From: Dallia pectoralis
Taxonomy: Eukaryota; Chordata; Actinopteri; Esociformes; Umbridae
Assembly (NCBI GenBank): GCA_029465975.1
Contig: CM055728.1
Coordinates: 3,431,908-3,495,907 of the forward strand
DNA: 64,000 nt
Reading direction: 5' to 3'
Shown here: positions 1-12,100 of the stretch, piece after piece
Numbering within the stretch: the stretch's first letter is position 1
Layout: the number at the start of each line of letters is the position of its first letter
Notes under the pieces: model-generated
What the model was told of the DNA's origin: nothing
The model's input: only the letters and a program-made list of their open reading frames with translations
The model's database searches: none
Position numbers and translations under genes: made by a program

Positions 1-689
1 ACCTTCATTCGTGTAGTTCATGAGCACTTTACGATTTTCAATAATATCATTGATTTTGTAGCCTTTGCTATGGTTTGCACGACAAAAAAAGTTAATTGTG
101 CTGTTAATTAGGGTTTTAAGTGAAATGTAAATCCCGAGTTTCGGTCTGAGTGTTCCCGTTTTCTTCTTCTTCTGTGTTTTAATAAATGTGTGTTATCAGA
201 ATCACATTCATTTTTTCATTTGATTTGACATTATGGCCATTGGCCAAGGCAAATTGCCTTTACAAGTATTAACCAGACAAAAGTTATTTGACGTTCGCTG
301 GGTTTAATTTAAACTGCTGCTTCAGTGGATCAAGTCACATGAAGAGCTATGTGGCAATGAGCAAGAATTGCTGAGACACTACTAATAATTAATTAATAAG
401 GTTTTTTTAATATAAAAGTTCAATGGTTAAAGTTATGTAATGTTTGTAAGACATGCAAAAAAGACAAGATGAGGCTATATATGTAGCCTGCCTGACACGG
501 TACAGAACACGTCACATCTCTAGCATAGACTATAGCCTACAGTATTTTAAATAGCATATATTTTTAACATTTTTGGTCGCGCCCCCCTTTACACCTAAAA
601 AAGAGAGAATAATAGGACCAGAACTTTTAATTTAAATTAACAACATTTAAATAGTTAAGTGTCGTGATGCTTTGGATGGTCACTATATA

Positions 690-773
690 AAAGCGCCCAT
701 ATAGCAGCTTCATCATCGTGATGTCGGTCAACCATCACGATGGACGATGATATCGTCCATCGGCACAACCCTA
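690..773. mobile_element. right end of a hAT-like element
   Basis: The stretch ends in CGGCACAACCCTA, the inverted form of a TAGGGTTGTGCCG terminus common in fish hAT elements, after the internal palindrome CGATGGACGATGATATCG. No matching left end was seen upstream, so that end is either outside the window or lost. Nothing coding was recognised in 1-689. Confidence 0.35.
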
Positions 774-2037
774 GTGTCATGTCAGCTTAATTTAGAATGC
801 TTTATGGCAGTCTTCAATGAACTGAAGCATAGCCATTCATCAGCCATCTTACCATCTTGTTTACACAAATATTGTATCGCCTTGGTAAGATGAGAAATGT
901 TTTTTAGTTTGTGTAACCTCGTTCCGGGGAGCTTATGGTGATCATTTGGATGTAGAAGAACTGAGAAGCTCAACTCATGTGACATTTTAATAGGTTTTTC
1001 TACTTGAAAATAAACACGTAGGCTAACCATGTCTAAAATAATATGTATTCCTGCATCTCTAAATTTCATCATAACATATAGGCTTGGCCTACAGGAAAGA
1101 ACAGTTGTGTAATTTTGTCTTGGTCATACTATATACAATAATTTTTTGTTTGTGTTTGTTGAATAGAACAGAAGATAAAGGGTTTAAAATAATAATAATA
1201 AAAAACGCAATTGTATTATTTTATAACATTGTTCTGCCTTACTGCATTGTCTAGGGTTGGGTACCTTTCGCATTTGAACCTATAACTGGAATTCCGTGCC
1301 GTACCATACCTTTTTTCTGTACTTTTGAATTAAACTTCTCAAGTCAAAACTTCTCAATTTCATTATTGGTATTTATATACAACTATATAAACTAAACAAA
1401 TTTTAAAAACAACTGATAAAAAGGCAGGAATAAAAAAAACACACTGCAACTTAAGTTGTTTTGCAACTTAATGTATAAAACAAACTACTGTAACAAAAAA
1501 CATCTCTGAACTACACAATAAATTAACGATGGTATGGACTGTATCTTGGACTGTGTACATTGGACATATGATTTAAAAGTACTATTGTAACATTGGCTGT
1601 CATTTAAGCATGTTTTATGCTTCTGCGTCGAATCGACGGCGTACCCTCGCAGACCCCCCTGCGTCGACGCAAACCCCTCTCCGACCCCTACGCCATAGCT
1701 CGATGTAAAAAAATTGTAACTACGCGTCGAGGCGACGCAGACCACAAGGGCTGTGATTGGTCAGATTATACATCATTTCCGGAGTATGGAGTAAATATTT
1801 TGAAATAGTTAATTTTCCTAGATAATGTTTTAAATTACAGTTAACGTATACTGTGTTTCTTGTGCCTATTACTCGTATATTTTTTATTGTACTTAAACCT
1901 TTGCCCTTTGTTCTTGGCACTTCGATCCGGCCCCCCCATTAGGGAAAGGGAAAATGATGTGGCCCTCACAGAAAAAAGTTTGGGGACCCCTGGTTTAGGT
2001 TATGGCCAACAACACATCAGACAATACTAGGGTTTGG
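774..2037. other. non-coding stretch with fragments of hAT-like termini
   Basis: No gene was recognised here. A hAT-like left terminus (TAGGGTTGGGTACC) starts at 1252, and a similar TAGGGTTGGGTA motif recurs at 4796. A Charlie-type right end (GGGGACCCCTG) finishes at 1992. The short reading frames in this stretch resemble no known protein and the base composition is that of intergenic fish DNA. Confidence 0.4.
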
Positions 2038-2054
2038 TAGGGCTGTCACAATAA

Positions 2055-2297
2055 CTACTTTTGGTTGTGCGATATATTGCAACAAAATAAATTGCGATAA
2101 ACGATATTGTGATTTATTTTCCAGAGTTGACTAATGTACACGGATGGAATGGCAGATTGGGAGATGTACGTTTTCTTTGGCAATTCGTTCCGTTTGTCAA
2201 AGGTTTGCAGCATATTCTTTAAATGCTGTTTTTTTACCGTTTTTAATGGCTGCATCTCTTTGGCTATATAGCGGGTTACTCTGTGAGTGTGCGCCAT
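2055..2297 (-). pseudogene. hAT (ZBED-type) transposase fragment
   Basis: The - strand reads through AKEMQPLKTVKKQHLKN and LPKKTYISQSAIPSVY. These resemble the region of ZBED-like hAT transposases in which a 'D-M-P-L-x-x-V' motif is followed by a 'P-S-R-x-Y-F' motif. Only about 80 of the usual 600 or more residues remain, with no catalytic region. It lies just inside the left end of the enclosing hAT, so it is that element's own decayed gene. Confidence 0.55.
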
Positions 2298-2440
2298 TTA
2301 TCTATCACGTTTATTTTTGTATTGTCGAGAAAATGAAACAGATAACTGTCTGGAAGACCCCGTTACAGCTGCAGTTCTTGTTCCCAGGTTCATACACTGG
2401 GTGGGATGATTGTGTCTGAGGTGAGATTAAAGTTTAGTTG

Positions 2441-3978
2441 TAGGGGTGTGCGATATGACGATATTTAATCGTGGACTATTAAAATGTCTCCACGATTCAC
2501 TTTTTCGGAAATATCGTAGAATCGCGCTCCAGTGCAGGTTCTATTAGATGCAGATCTATGGCGTTTTTTCAGCCACGTAACAACATGCAATGCGCGGTGC
2601 TCTAGATGTCAGTGTGTTAACACTAGAAGCGCCAACAGCCCATGCCCGCGGGCGTTGCAGTTAGTAAATAAAATAAATATATAACGTTGAAAAGCTACAG
2701 CCTCGTCCTTCCATGACATTTCCTAAATACGTGCATTTTACCTTGTCCCGTTTTCAGAAACTGGACGCGTTTTGGTCTGATCTCGTTTTGGTCTGATCTA
2801 TTGGACTCGTTTTGGTCTGGTCTATATGAAACTGGATCCGTTTTGGTCTGGTCTGTTTAAAACTGGACGCGTTTTGGTCTAGTCTACATGAAAATGGACG
2901 CGTTTTGGTCCGATCTATATGAAACTGGATATATGTAACCGATTAATTTGCTGCGGTCTCATGTGCACTCATAACAACACAAATGAACACTGCGCAGTGC
3001 AACCGGTTAGTATGCGTGTCCTGCTCAGGCAGACAAAAGCTGCGAGATATACATAGATAATAGATTGATTGGCTTGGTTGAATTTGAATGAACTAAAAAA
3101 AGAGGTAGGCCTACGTTTATAAAGAAATATATGTTTTACTAAATAAACAGAACGAAAATATAAAACGAAATTGATTAATGTATCTACCGGTTAACCGCAG
3201 AATATACCCGACTGTGACCAATATACAAACAGTAAAATACGCGTTTCATTGTCTACAGTGCCTTAGTTACTGGACTGTAATTACTATAGGCTAATACATT
3301 TTACAAATGTAAATGATCGAAGTATACACTGTAGCCTAATGTTTGTATTTCAAGAGTCTGTGTTGCAATATATACGGCCAATCATGCGCAAATCATTTGA
3401 TTGCGCGTCGCTTGTGATGTAAAATGTTTTAGAATTTATTACATCAAAATAGGACATACAGTTTGATGGATTTTCATTTATTCGATCTTTAGAAATTTAA
3501 ATATCATAGCCTGTGCATTTTAAAATCATGGTTTTAATTTTGTATTGTATGGTTACATAAGACAATAAATAGGCTACATACTATTTTAGTAAAATGTTTT
3601 ACTGCATAATTCACAATTCATTTAATTCAGGATGATAACACAGTAGATCATCTGATGCTGTAGATGGATGGCAGGTTACACAGTGAATGGATGGTGAAGC
3701 TGCGGATGAGAATGAAGGTGCTTCTTTGCACAATTGCACTTCCATTAAATATACACGTGATTAAAATATGCTACTTTAACATTTTTTTCCCTTTTATGTT
3801 TTGTTACCTTGTATGGCTATATTTTTTAAATGGAGATATAATTTGCTTGTATTGCGGCTCAGTAATTTGCAAAATAGTCTTAAAAAGCAACATGAAAAAT
3901 AATCGTGATAAAATCGTAAATCGTGATTTTTCCTGAAAAAATCGTGATATGATATTTTTCCCATATCGCCCACCCCTA
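2441..3978. mobile_element. hAT element with perfect 8-bp target duplication
   Basis: The termini are TAGGGGTGTGCGATATGAC (left) and an inverted ATATCGCCCACCCCTA (right). The element is flanked by TTTAGTTG at 2433-2440 and again at 3979-3986, an exact 8-bp duplication as expected for hAT. The interior has repeated ACTGGACGCGTTTTGGTCTG-type motifs (2757-2930) and no transposase. About 1 kb of the interior resembles the interior of the hAT at 52076-53982, although the termini differ. Confidence 0.85.
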
Positions 3979-4415
3979 TTTAGTTGTGTTAACCGATTTT
4001 CTACAGTTTGTAAACCAAGTCGGCTCGTTAATTGGCTCTCCTTTCTCATTCGGCTTAACGCCTAAAGGTTTCCTCACCGGAGCTGAAGATTGCAGCTTTG
4101 AAACCAACTCCATTTGGACTTATTCTTTCTAACTGGCTGTATGTCACTACGAAACAGTCCGGGTCATAATAACACAGCGGGTTCACGTGTGGGTGTGTCC
4201 GCTCTGTGTGCGTGTGTCCGCTACTTCGCTCTGTAGGCTCTGCCTGAGCCCCGCCTCCCGCCTATAACATGAGAGGCAGCTTGATCGACTAAAATGTTGG
4301 TAACATTCATTTTTAATATAAAAATGAATGTAATATATCGCAGCACCAAAAATGATTACGCTCATTTCCATATATCGCGCGATAAGTCAATATATTGACT
4401 ATTGTGACAGGCCTA

Positions 4416-5996
4416 CTATAAAATACTAATAAGGTAAACAGAATAATAATAATATAAAACAAATTAAGTAATATAAAATGTAAACAAACTACCACATACT
4501 CTATACAACCATTACAACCTCTACACAAAGATCGCAAATTCAAAAACATCCGTTTAATAATATACTACATGCTTATATTGTGCATAAAGGTTAGATCTCT
4601 CCTTTCTAACAACGTTTTAAAATAGCTAAAACACAGACCGTTTTATTAGCAATTGAAAGGACTGCTAATGGCGACGATGTCGTCTTCATTGTTGCAAGCA
4701 TTTTTAACCATAGCGATAATATTGTACTTACATCAGCCAAAGTTTATCGTTTTTTTTTCTATAGTCCCAGGGATATTATTAGCATCGTTTATGACTAGGG
4801 TTGGGTATTGGTTGTGTTTTATCCGATACCAGTACCTACTCGGTATTTTTTAAACGGTTCTTGAACCGGTACTTAAGAAAACAAAACTGCACACACTTTG
4901 TAAAAAAACAATACCCTTTTATTTACAGGGCCAAACTGAACACAATATTAACTTAAATCTTTAAACAATATAAATACAGGGTATTGCTTACGGGAAATGC
5001 AGCCAAACATTGGAGCGGTTTAGCCTTCGGCATCTTCATTAATCCTCTCGCTATCAGTTCAACAAGTGTGCCGTGTTAGCGGCGCTGACGTTGTGTAAGT
5101 TGACGCCGGAACACCAGGGGGCGGTTAAAAAGGTTAGGCACCGAAATGGGAGGGCCGAGTGTCTGCAGGTCTTTGCTCTCACCTTGTTCTTGATTGATTA
5201 ATTAGATCACTAATTGTTAAGGTTCTACCCTCTACTGGTTGTTTAGGTCTGAACTGGGAACTAATTTAAATGAAAACCCAAAAACCTGCCTACACTAGGC
5301 CCCCCGAGGAACCGGTTTGACATCCCTGGTCTACATAGTAATCTGAACGTGTAGGGGTGGATTTTAGGCGGAAATTGAGGTCGGGCCCTGTCAAGAAGTG
5401 GTTAAACCTTATTTATTTTAAAACGGCCACAGCGATCAAATGTTGGATTCTTTCTTGGACCGGCCAGATTCCTGGTTGGGCTGGCAGGACTGTACAGTGG
5501 GCGGTTAAACGAACCCCTCCTTTCCTTGCTCGCTCAGGATTTTCCAGTGTAAACAGGGTTATTGTCCCTAAAGTCACGCGGTGTGGTGGCCAGCTTGTCT
5601 GATGTCTGTGTCAGGCAGGTTGTGTGTCTTGAAGGTTCGGTTTGAACTACAAAACAATAAAAACATGCGGCCACCGCAGTGAACTCTCAGCTGCTCTTTT
5701 TTCAGACTGTGCATCTTGATTAACTGCCAGATGTATGTGACTGTGTAAGACTGAATTGTTCTGAAACTTTCAGGTTGTTTTTAATCACTACCCTGCTGCT
5801 ACAAGACACACACCTACAATGCTGAAAGTGTGTGTGTGTGTGTGTGTCAGTGCCAAGGATAATAGCCCCAGCTCTCTAGAAGGATAGGGTATCATCACGG
5901 ACAGACAACTGAGGCGCTAGAGTTCACCTCTAACTCTGCCACTCCACTGTGTCCGGTTGCTCTTCTTGGTTCTGACCTCTGTTCTCTCTGTGACAG
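4416..5996. other. non-coding stretch before the first recognised ifrd2 exon
   Basis: A hAT-like left terminus (TAGGGTTGGGTATTGG) begins at 4796 without a clear right end. A GT dinucleotide microsatellite occupies 5828-5847. I looked here for the missing 5' exon of ifrd2 (a short basic segment starting MPR/MPK in relatives) and did not find one. Confidence 0.4.
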
Positions 5997-6113
5997 GGGG
6001 GAAAAATGGGGTGAAGGGGGAGTCAGGTGCCAGCGATGATGACTTGGCGTCCGATGTGCTCAGTCACTACAGCAGTGCCAGTGAAAGCGCCTCCGTGCTG
6101 GAAGAGGGCACAG
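5997..6113 (+). CDS. ifrd2: ifrd2 acidic/serine-rich N-terminal exon
   Basis: The acceptor is CTCTGTGACAG and the donor GTGGGT. The exon encodes a low-complexity segment containing SGASDDDLASDVLSHYSSAS, matching the serine/aspartate-rich N-terminus of IFRD proteins. The reading enters with two bases of a codon, which shows that it is not the first coding exon. Confidence 0.8.
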
Positions 6114-9100
6114 GTGGGTACATTCTACTCTACCACAGCAGATCACACTAGAACACAAAGTTGGCATCAACATCTCCGTTTGTCTCGTGCGTGTCTGTGT
6201 GCAGGTGGTGGCGAGCCGGTAGATGATCAGACTGCCCAGGAGGAGACTGAGGACAAGCTCAAACAATGCATCGACAACCTGATGGACAAGAGGTGGGTGT
6301 CGGAGGACTTCCTGTTTCTCCATAACTCACTGTGGCCCTGACATCCAACCCGGACCACCAGCATGGCCACTTGTTGTGTCCATAAGTCCTGTGTTTTGGG
6401 GAGGATCGAAACGCTCAGTTGTTAAGAAAAATGGCACGCTGTATTGAAACAAAAAATGATTGCTTAGTTTTTAATTATGCATAGTTGTAATTTCAATTGC
6501 AAATGCCCTAGCATGCAACCTTACACTATGTCATGTTCATTTTCATCAAAAGGTGTATGCATTGTGTAAGTGCAGCTGGATCCTGTGCAGTTTCCACATG
6601 CTATAGTGCATAGTCAATATTAGGGCTGGGCGATATGGCTGAACTGTATCACGATAAGTGTTTCATATTGGTCAATATCGATAATTATTGATATTTTTAT
6701 GACATATTTAAAATAAGGACCAGGGAAAAAAATATTACATTTAAACATTTTTATTTTAAACGTAACCTTCCTCTGATTATAATCCCCCTAGTTATAAAGA
6801 CAAAGTCAACACAACCATAGAAAACACTCAAATAAATTAAAATGTAAACAAGTTTAAAATCACAATGAACACTTAACACACAAGGGTGTGAGGGGAAACC
6901 GTGTGCTGTGCTTAATTTGTGGAAAAATATGTTATGTGACCTCGTCATTTGTTTTATAGAGACTTTGACCCTCCCCTGCAACTAACTAGCTTGTTTTGTG
7001 TTTGCACAAACCCTGTCCAAACACCACTATCAATGAAAGCAATGTTACACGTTAGGGGTATTCAGGCAATATTCTATTCGGGGGTATAACAAAGTTTGAA
7101 TCAGCCATTCATCAGCTGTTTTGTAGAAGTAGCAGCTGCAAGTGTGAAATATGTACCTCCAGTTTGATCACTGTGACATAAGTGAAAAGAGAGTTTAATG
7201 ACTATGGTAAAGTAATTGTACACATTGCAATGTGTGAAAAATGCTGTAATATTTTAGTCATGCTGCTGCCATAACCGTATTTAACATGTAAAGTGGGGTA
7301 ATTTGAAGTTAATATTTTTACACGCCTGATGTCCAATGGGCTTTTCATGCCAGTATGCTTTCATGCTTTTTTGAAGTGCTGTGGCATAGTGGATGGAGGG
7401 ATTTTTACAGCACAAGCCAATTTTGAGCCCATATCGCTTTAAAATAATCTGGCACGTTTGAATGTTCTATCGGCGTATTGGGTCACATTGTGTAGGCTCG
7501 GTTTTCCTCGCTGGCTGTTTCAGGTAATGCGGGTGATATTGTTGTGCTCTCCCAGAGTTGCCAAATCATGAAGACTAGCAGAGGCAACATATTAATCACT
7601 AATCCACAGTTAAAATTTAAGTTTCACTAATCGGGCAAGTCGACATAAACCATTGCACCCTAATATTGACGCAGGTGTTTTTGTTGGTCACAGTGTTAAG
7701 ACGCGACTGGCCGCGCTGGAATCCCTGAGAGGGGCCTTCTCTTCCCGGCTGCTCTACGACTTCCTCATGGAGCGACGTCTCACCATCAGCGACTGCCTGG
7801 AGAGGAGCCTGCGCAAGGGTGAGACCCTGTCTGTTTGGGCCCTGCTCAGGGGTTATGAGAGCCCGGTTGCTCTGATTGGACTGGCGTATCGCATCTTCCT
7901 CTTCACAATACCCCATAGATTTCATATAGGGTTAAGGTCAGGCGAGTTTACTGGCCAATTAAAAACAGGGATACCAAGGTTCTTAAACCAGGTACTGGTT
8001 GCTTTGGCACTGTGTGCAGGTGCCAAGTCCTGTTGGAAAATGAAATCTGCATAAAGTTGGTCAGCGACACGTCTATTGGCTTTGTGGCTTAGTTGTGTTT
8101 GATTTAAGCGGACGCTTGAAAACTATATATAATGATCATGTTTCATTGGCCAGTTGCCCTGTCACATGCAAGTGTGAGCGAACGGGTCCATTAAACGAAC
8201 AGACCCACATTACACGTGACGTATGTGTGAACGCACGGGTCCACTAAACAAACAGACCCTATGGAACATGTGACGTATGTGTGAACTCCGACTACGTGAG
8301 TGAAGAGAAATAGAGACACCCGGACAAAGCGAGAAAAGGCGAGTTAGAGAAGCTAAAGAAAAGTTTTTAAAGCAAACTAATGTTGCTCAATCTGTTGTAC
8401 TCTGCAAAACCTGCGGTATGGTGATACACCGGGCAAGAGGAAATACAACCGACCTATTTTCCCGTCTTAAAAACCACCACAAGCCACTATAGGATGAGTG
8501 CAAACACCACAATCGATTTTGTTTTTACATATGTTTAAGAATATCGAAATGAATATCGATATCGCAATATTCAAGATCAATATCGCAATATCACATTTTG
8601 TCAATATAGTTTTGAGATACTTTGCTGAATAGAGTGTGGCACCAGGTGTCTTCAGTATTAAACCTTTTCATATTATTGTAATTTCTGAGATACTGATTTT
8701 GGGATTTTCTTTAGTTGTCAGTTATAATTGACCCTTCGCTAAGCCACGCCCTCCTTAGTTACTGTTGCTACGCCTGGCAAGCTTTCGAGCCTGGCACGTC
8801 TATTGCAGTATGTATGCACCTGTGTCAGACATTCCCAATGAGATATTTAGTCATTTTTGGCAAACAGGTGAAATATCTGAAAGGGCAAGACAGAAGGGGC
8901 TGCAGTATGCATTCGAGGATATATCCACGACATAATATGCAACCGATTAGAGAATAACGTCTTTAAAATTGAAGCGAAAGCTGGTCCCAGCGCAAGCAGC
9001 AGCTGCCTCATACGCTAACCATTCAAGTGGGAAACCGCTATGTTCATGCACAGCAGTAATAAAGTGTACCTATAGTGAACACATGATGACTACTGTTAAT

Positions 9101-12100
9101 GAACTGATTAAGTTCACATAGCAACATTTTCCTTGGAGATCTCCGGGCAAGCCCCCTGATGTTCTGTCCTTAGACCTATATACCGGGAGAGCCGCGATCG
9201 GATTGGGGTACTCAGGGGTAGGACGTCGATTAACAAAATGAAGTATTTCAGTGAGCCTCCGTATTGCCTTTAATCATCTTATTTTACGTTCAAATATATG
9301 CATTATGAACAAAGAACCGTCATTTTCTAAGCAATGCTGTGCTGAGTTGGTTAGCTAGCTAGCTAACATTGGCGTGTTCTTATTGGAGCAAACTTAAGTG
9401 TTTTTGTTAATCCTGTCGACATTTAGTTGTGAATGGGGTCTCCCACACTGCTTGATCAGCGCCCGGCATTTCTCCCCTTGGGTTTTTGGTTTGGGGAAAG
9501 GAAAAAATTCCACCTCCCCGTCCAAACTTTTAGGATATCGGGTATCAGATTTACAGAATCCATAAGCACAATGCGTTGGCATGTTTCCCTTGCTTGAAAG
9601 CTTGACAGACCTCCTGCGCCTAGTTACGGTTGCTAAACCAAGATTGGCCTGTGGCGGTTTTCGGGCGTGGCTTAGCGAAGGGTCAATTAGTGATGTCCTG
9701 ATCAGGTGTAATTTGATTTTATGTATTTACCAATACCGAGTCCCGATCTGATATTTCTATAATATATAAAAAAAGAATAAAGAGCAAAGAAACAGATCCA
9801 GGATGTTCCTTATTTTTTATTTAATTGCCTACAGACCGCAGACATATGTTTTCTTAATACATCCACGAGACATACTCGCGCTTTCTGCTTCATATGAAGG
9901 ACAAAGTATGACATAAGAATAAATAAATGTAGAAATTACAAATTAAATACATAAATACATTAAAATTATATACATTTCGGTCAATAAATATGCTATTTCT
10001 GTATGTTTTTTATTTATTAATGTATTTATTTATGTATTTACACGCGTATTTATTTACACTTCTACATTTCAACATTTATTTATTCATATATTTATACACG
10101 TATTTATGCTTTTCTACATTTATTTATGCTTTTCTACTTTTATGTATTTATGTGTCAGTATGTTAATAAGGTAGGCGGTCCTACCTCAGTCTACAGCTGG
10201 ATTGGTTACATTGGTGTGAATCTACTACTACTGCCTTAACGTGTACACTACATGAGAGATTTCCCTTTTGCTGCTATTAGCTGAAATAAAGTTCACTGTC
10301 CAGTGTTAATGATGGAAAGTTTTGTTCGAGAAATTGCCAATGATTTAAGATCATTGGCAGACAATATTGAAAACAATGAAACCAATTACTACCTTCGATT
10401 TCGTCTGGGAAGAGTAATCGAGGATTTAGTGCAGCTTAACGCTGACATGGATGTAGAAGTTGACGAAGCTGTTCTGGACAGCCTTCAAGAAGTCGACCGA
10501 CAACTTCACGTCATTTCCGAAACCGAGGAAGCCACGATTGGACGTCCATCGTACATTTTACCACCCGAACTAATTGAAGCGCATCTCCTTTTTTGGCATA
10601 CCGCTGGGCAGTGCCGTAACTACCATTGAGGACACCGAGGTCATGTCCTCTGTATTTTTTTCTGTGATATATATTTTTGAGTAATTTCATTGTGAATGGA
10701 AAATAGCCGACGAGTCGAGAAGTATAGATATCGTCGTCACGAACACGTAGCCTACTTGTTCTTGTCAGTCAAAACAAAAATTGTTGGCTGTATTTGTTGT
10801 CTTCAGGACTTATCTCGTCTAATATATATTTTTACACATAGGCGTAATCCTATGGGGGGGGGGGGGACACACGTCCCCCCCAATATTCAAAGAAGGACAA
10901 TTTGTCCACCCCATATTGATCATAGGCTACTGTATGATTATGCGGGCAATATCGATGCGATGTGACTGCTAAAACATAACGTCTTTCTTTTCAGCACCGA
11001 AAATATAAAATCCCGGTCGGTCCATTTCACAAATCCATTTGACTTGCCTTACACATTAATAAAAGTTATTTCTCCTGAAATCCATGTCATGTTTTCCCTA
11101 TACCTTTGTACTCTTGTGAGCGCGGAATGAGACAGACATGGCCCATGGATGATATTCAGTATTTGGTGAACATAATCCCTTAGATAACGACTAGGTGCAT
11201 TTCTCTAGAATTTCGAATTCTAGAATTAGTGCTAACTTCGATTGCAATACTATACAGCTTTAATGAATGGGACTTTAAAAAAGCCAGCTGATACTACCCA
11301 GGGACGGACTGGGACTAAAAAAGTAAAAGCACAACATATTTCTTAATATTAGCTACTGCATGTGGCATTTTAGAGCTAAAATGTTGAAGTTTAGCTGTTT
11401 TAAATACATCATACACATGGTCAACATTAGAATTCAGAAAATAAAATCTAAAGACATAATGTGGCATCTGGTAGGGGGAATCGAACCCACGTCGCACGGA
11501 TCCACAGCCGAGCGCACTAACCACAACTCCAAACAGATTAGTGGGAAACAGTAAGTGATGACTGTGTCATGGAGTACCAGATCACACAGATGGCCAGTCC
11601 GCCCCTGCTACTACCTATATTACAAAAAATTAAAAAAAAGGGGGTGGGGTATTTTTGGTTACGGCACTGCCGCCGGGGATATTGCTCATGTGTTTGGAGT
11701 GTGCAAGAGAACTATTCGTCGGAGGATGGTACAGCATGGGATAAGGTAGTTTTAATCAACGTTTTGTCTATCAATACTTTACTGACATGATTTTCACAGG
11801 TGTAGTAATCGTTACAATTATCTGTCGAGTGATCGGGCTCCCCTCAGTAGCAGCGGATGAGCTGCGGAGATTCGGTTTGGGGTTGTGTCATGTAATTGTT
11901 AGGGATCGTTTGCTTCTGTCTGGTTCGAGCAGCTGACCAATCCTGCTTCAGACTGATGATAGGACCACCCACTTAATTAACATACTGACACATAAATACA
12001 GAAATGTGGAAATACAGAAATACAGAAATGTATAAATACATTAATAAATAAAAGAATACATATTTAAATACTGAAATAGCCTATTTATTGACAGAAATGT

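Larger units (their letters stand above)
2038..4415. mobile_element. hAT element (outer), interrupted by a second hAT
   Basis: The left end TAGGGCTGTCACAATA at 2038 is matched by the inverted right end TATTGTGACAGGCCTA finishing at 4415. The flanking 8-mers do not match, so the target duplication has decayed or an end is misplaced. It contains a transposase fragment on the - strand (2055-2297) and a complete nested hAT (2441-3978). The other internal sequence is non-coding. Confidence 0.65.
10609..11669. mobile_element. hAT element inside the transposase gene
   Basis: The termini are CAGTGCCGTAAC at 10609 and GTTACGGCACTG finishing at 11669. Flanking 8-mers are CCGCTGGG (10601-10608) and CCGCCGGG (11670-11677), one mismatch. 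It contains a further hAT (11299-11607) and G/C homopolymer sequence near 10855-10885. No transposase was recognised. Confidence 0.78.
10309..11747 (+). pseudogene. N-terminal part of an integrase-type transposase, split by a hAT
   Basis: From ATG 10309 the frame encodes an acidic helical region (FVREIANDLRSLADNIE), then RPSYILPPELIEAHLLF. At 10608 a hAT interrupts it. Reading resumes at 11678 as DIAHVFGV, then CKRTIRRRMVQHGI, a helix-turn-helix of the 'I-A-x-x-F-G-V-S-x-x-T-V-R-R-R' type. The frame is continuous if the hAT and one copy of its 8-bp duplication are removed. The order acidic region, helix-turn-helix is what precedes an rve/DDE integrase core in a group of fish transposon proteins. 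No core follows before the right arm, so the gene is internally deleted. Confidence 0.55.

Noticed and set aside
5357..5602. Frame beginning (GTG)DFRRKLRSGPVKKW as a possible ifrd2 first exon
   Set aside because: No ATG, no suitable donor in phase with the exon at 5997, and no similarity beyond being basic.
10855..10885. G-run/C-run hairpin as a regulatory quadruplex
   Set aside because: It lies in a hAT copy and matches the G-rich ends seen in other fish hAT MITEs; no gene-related position.
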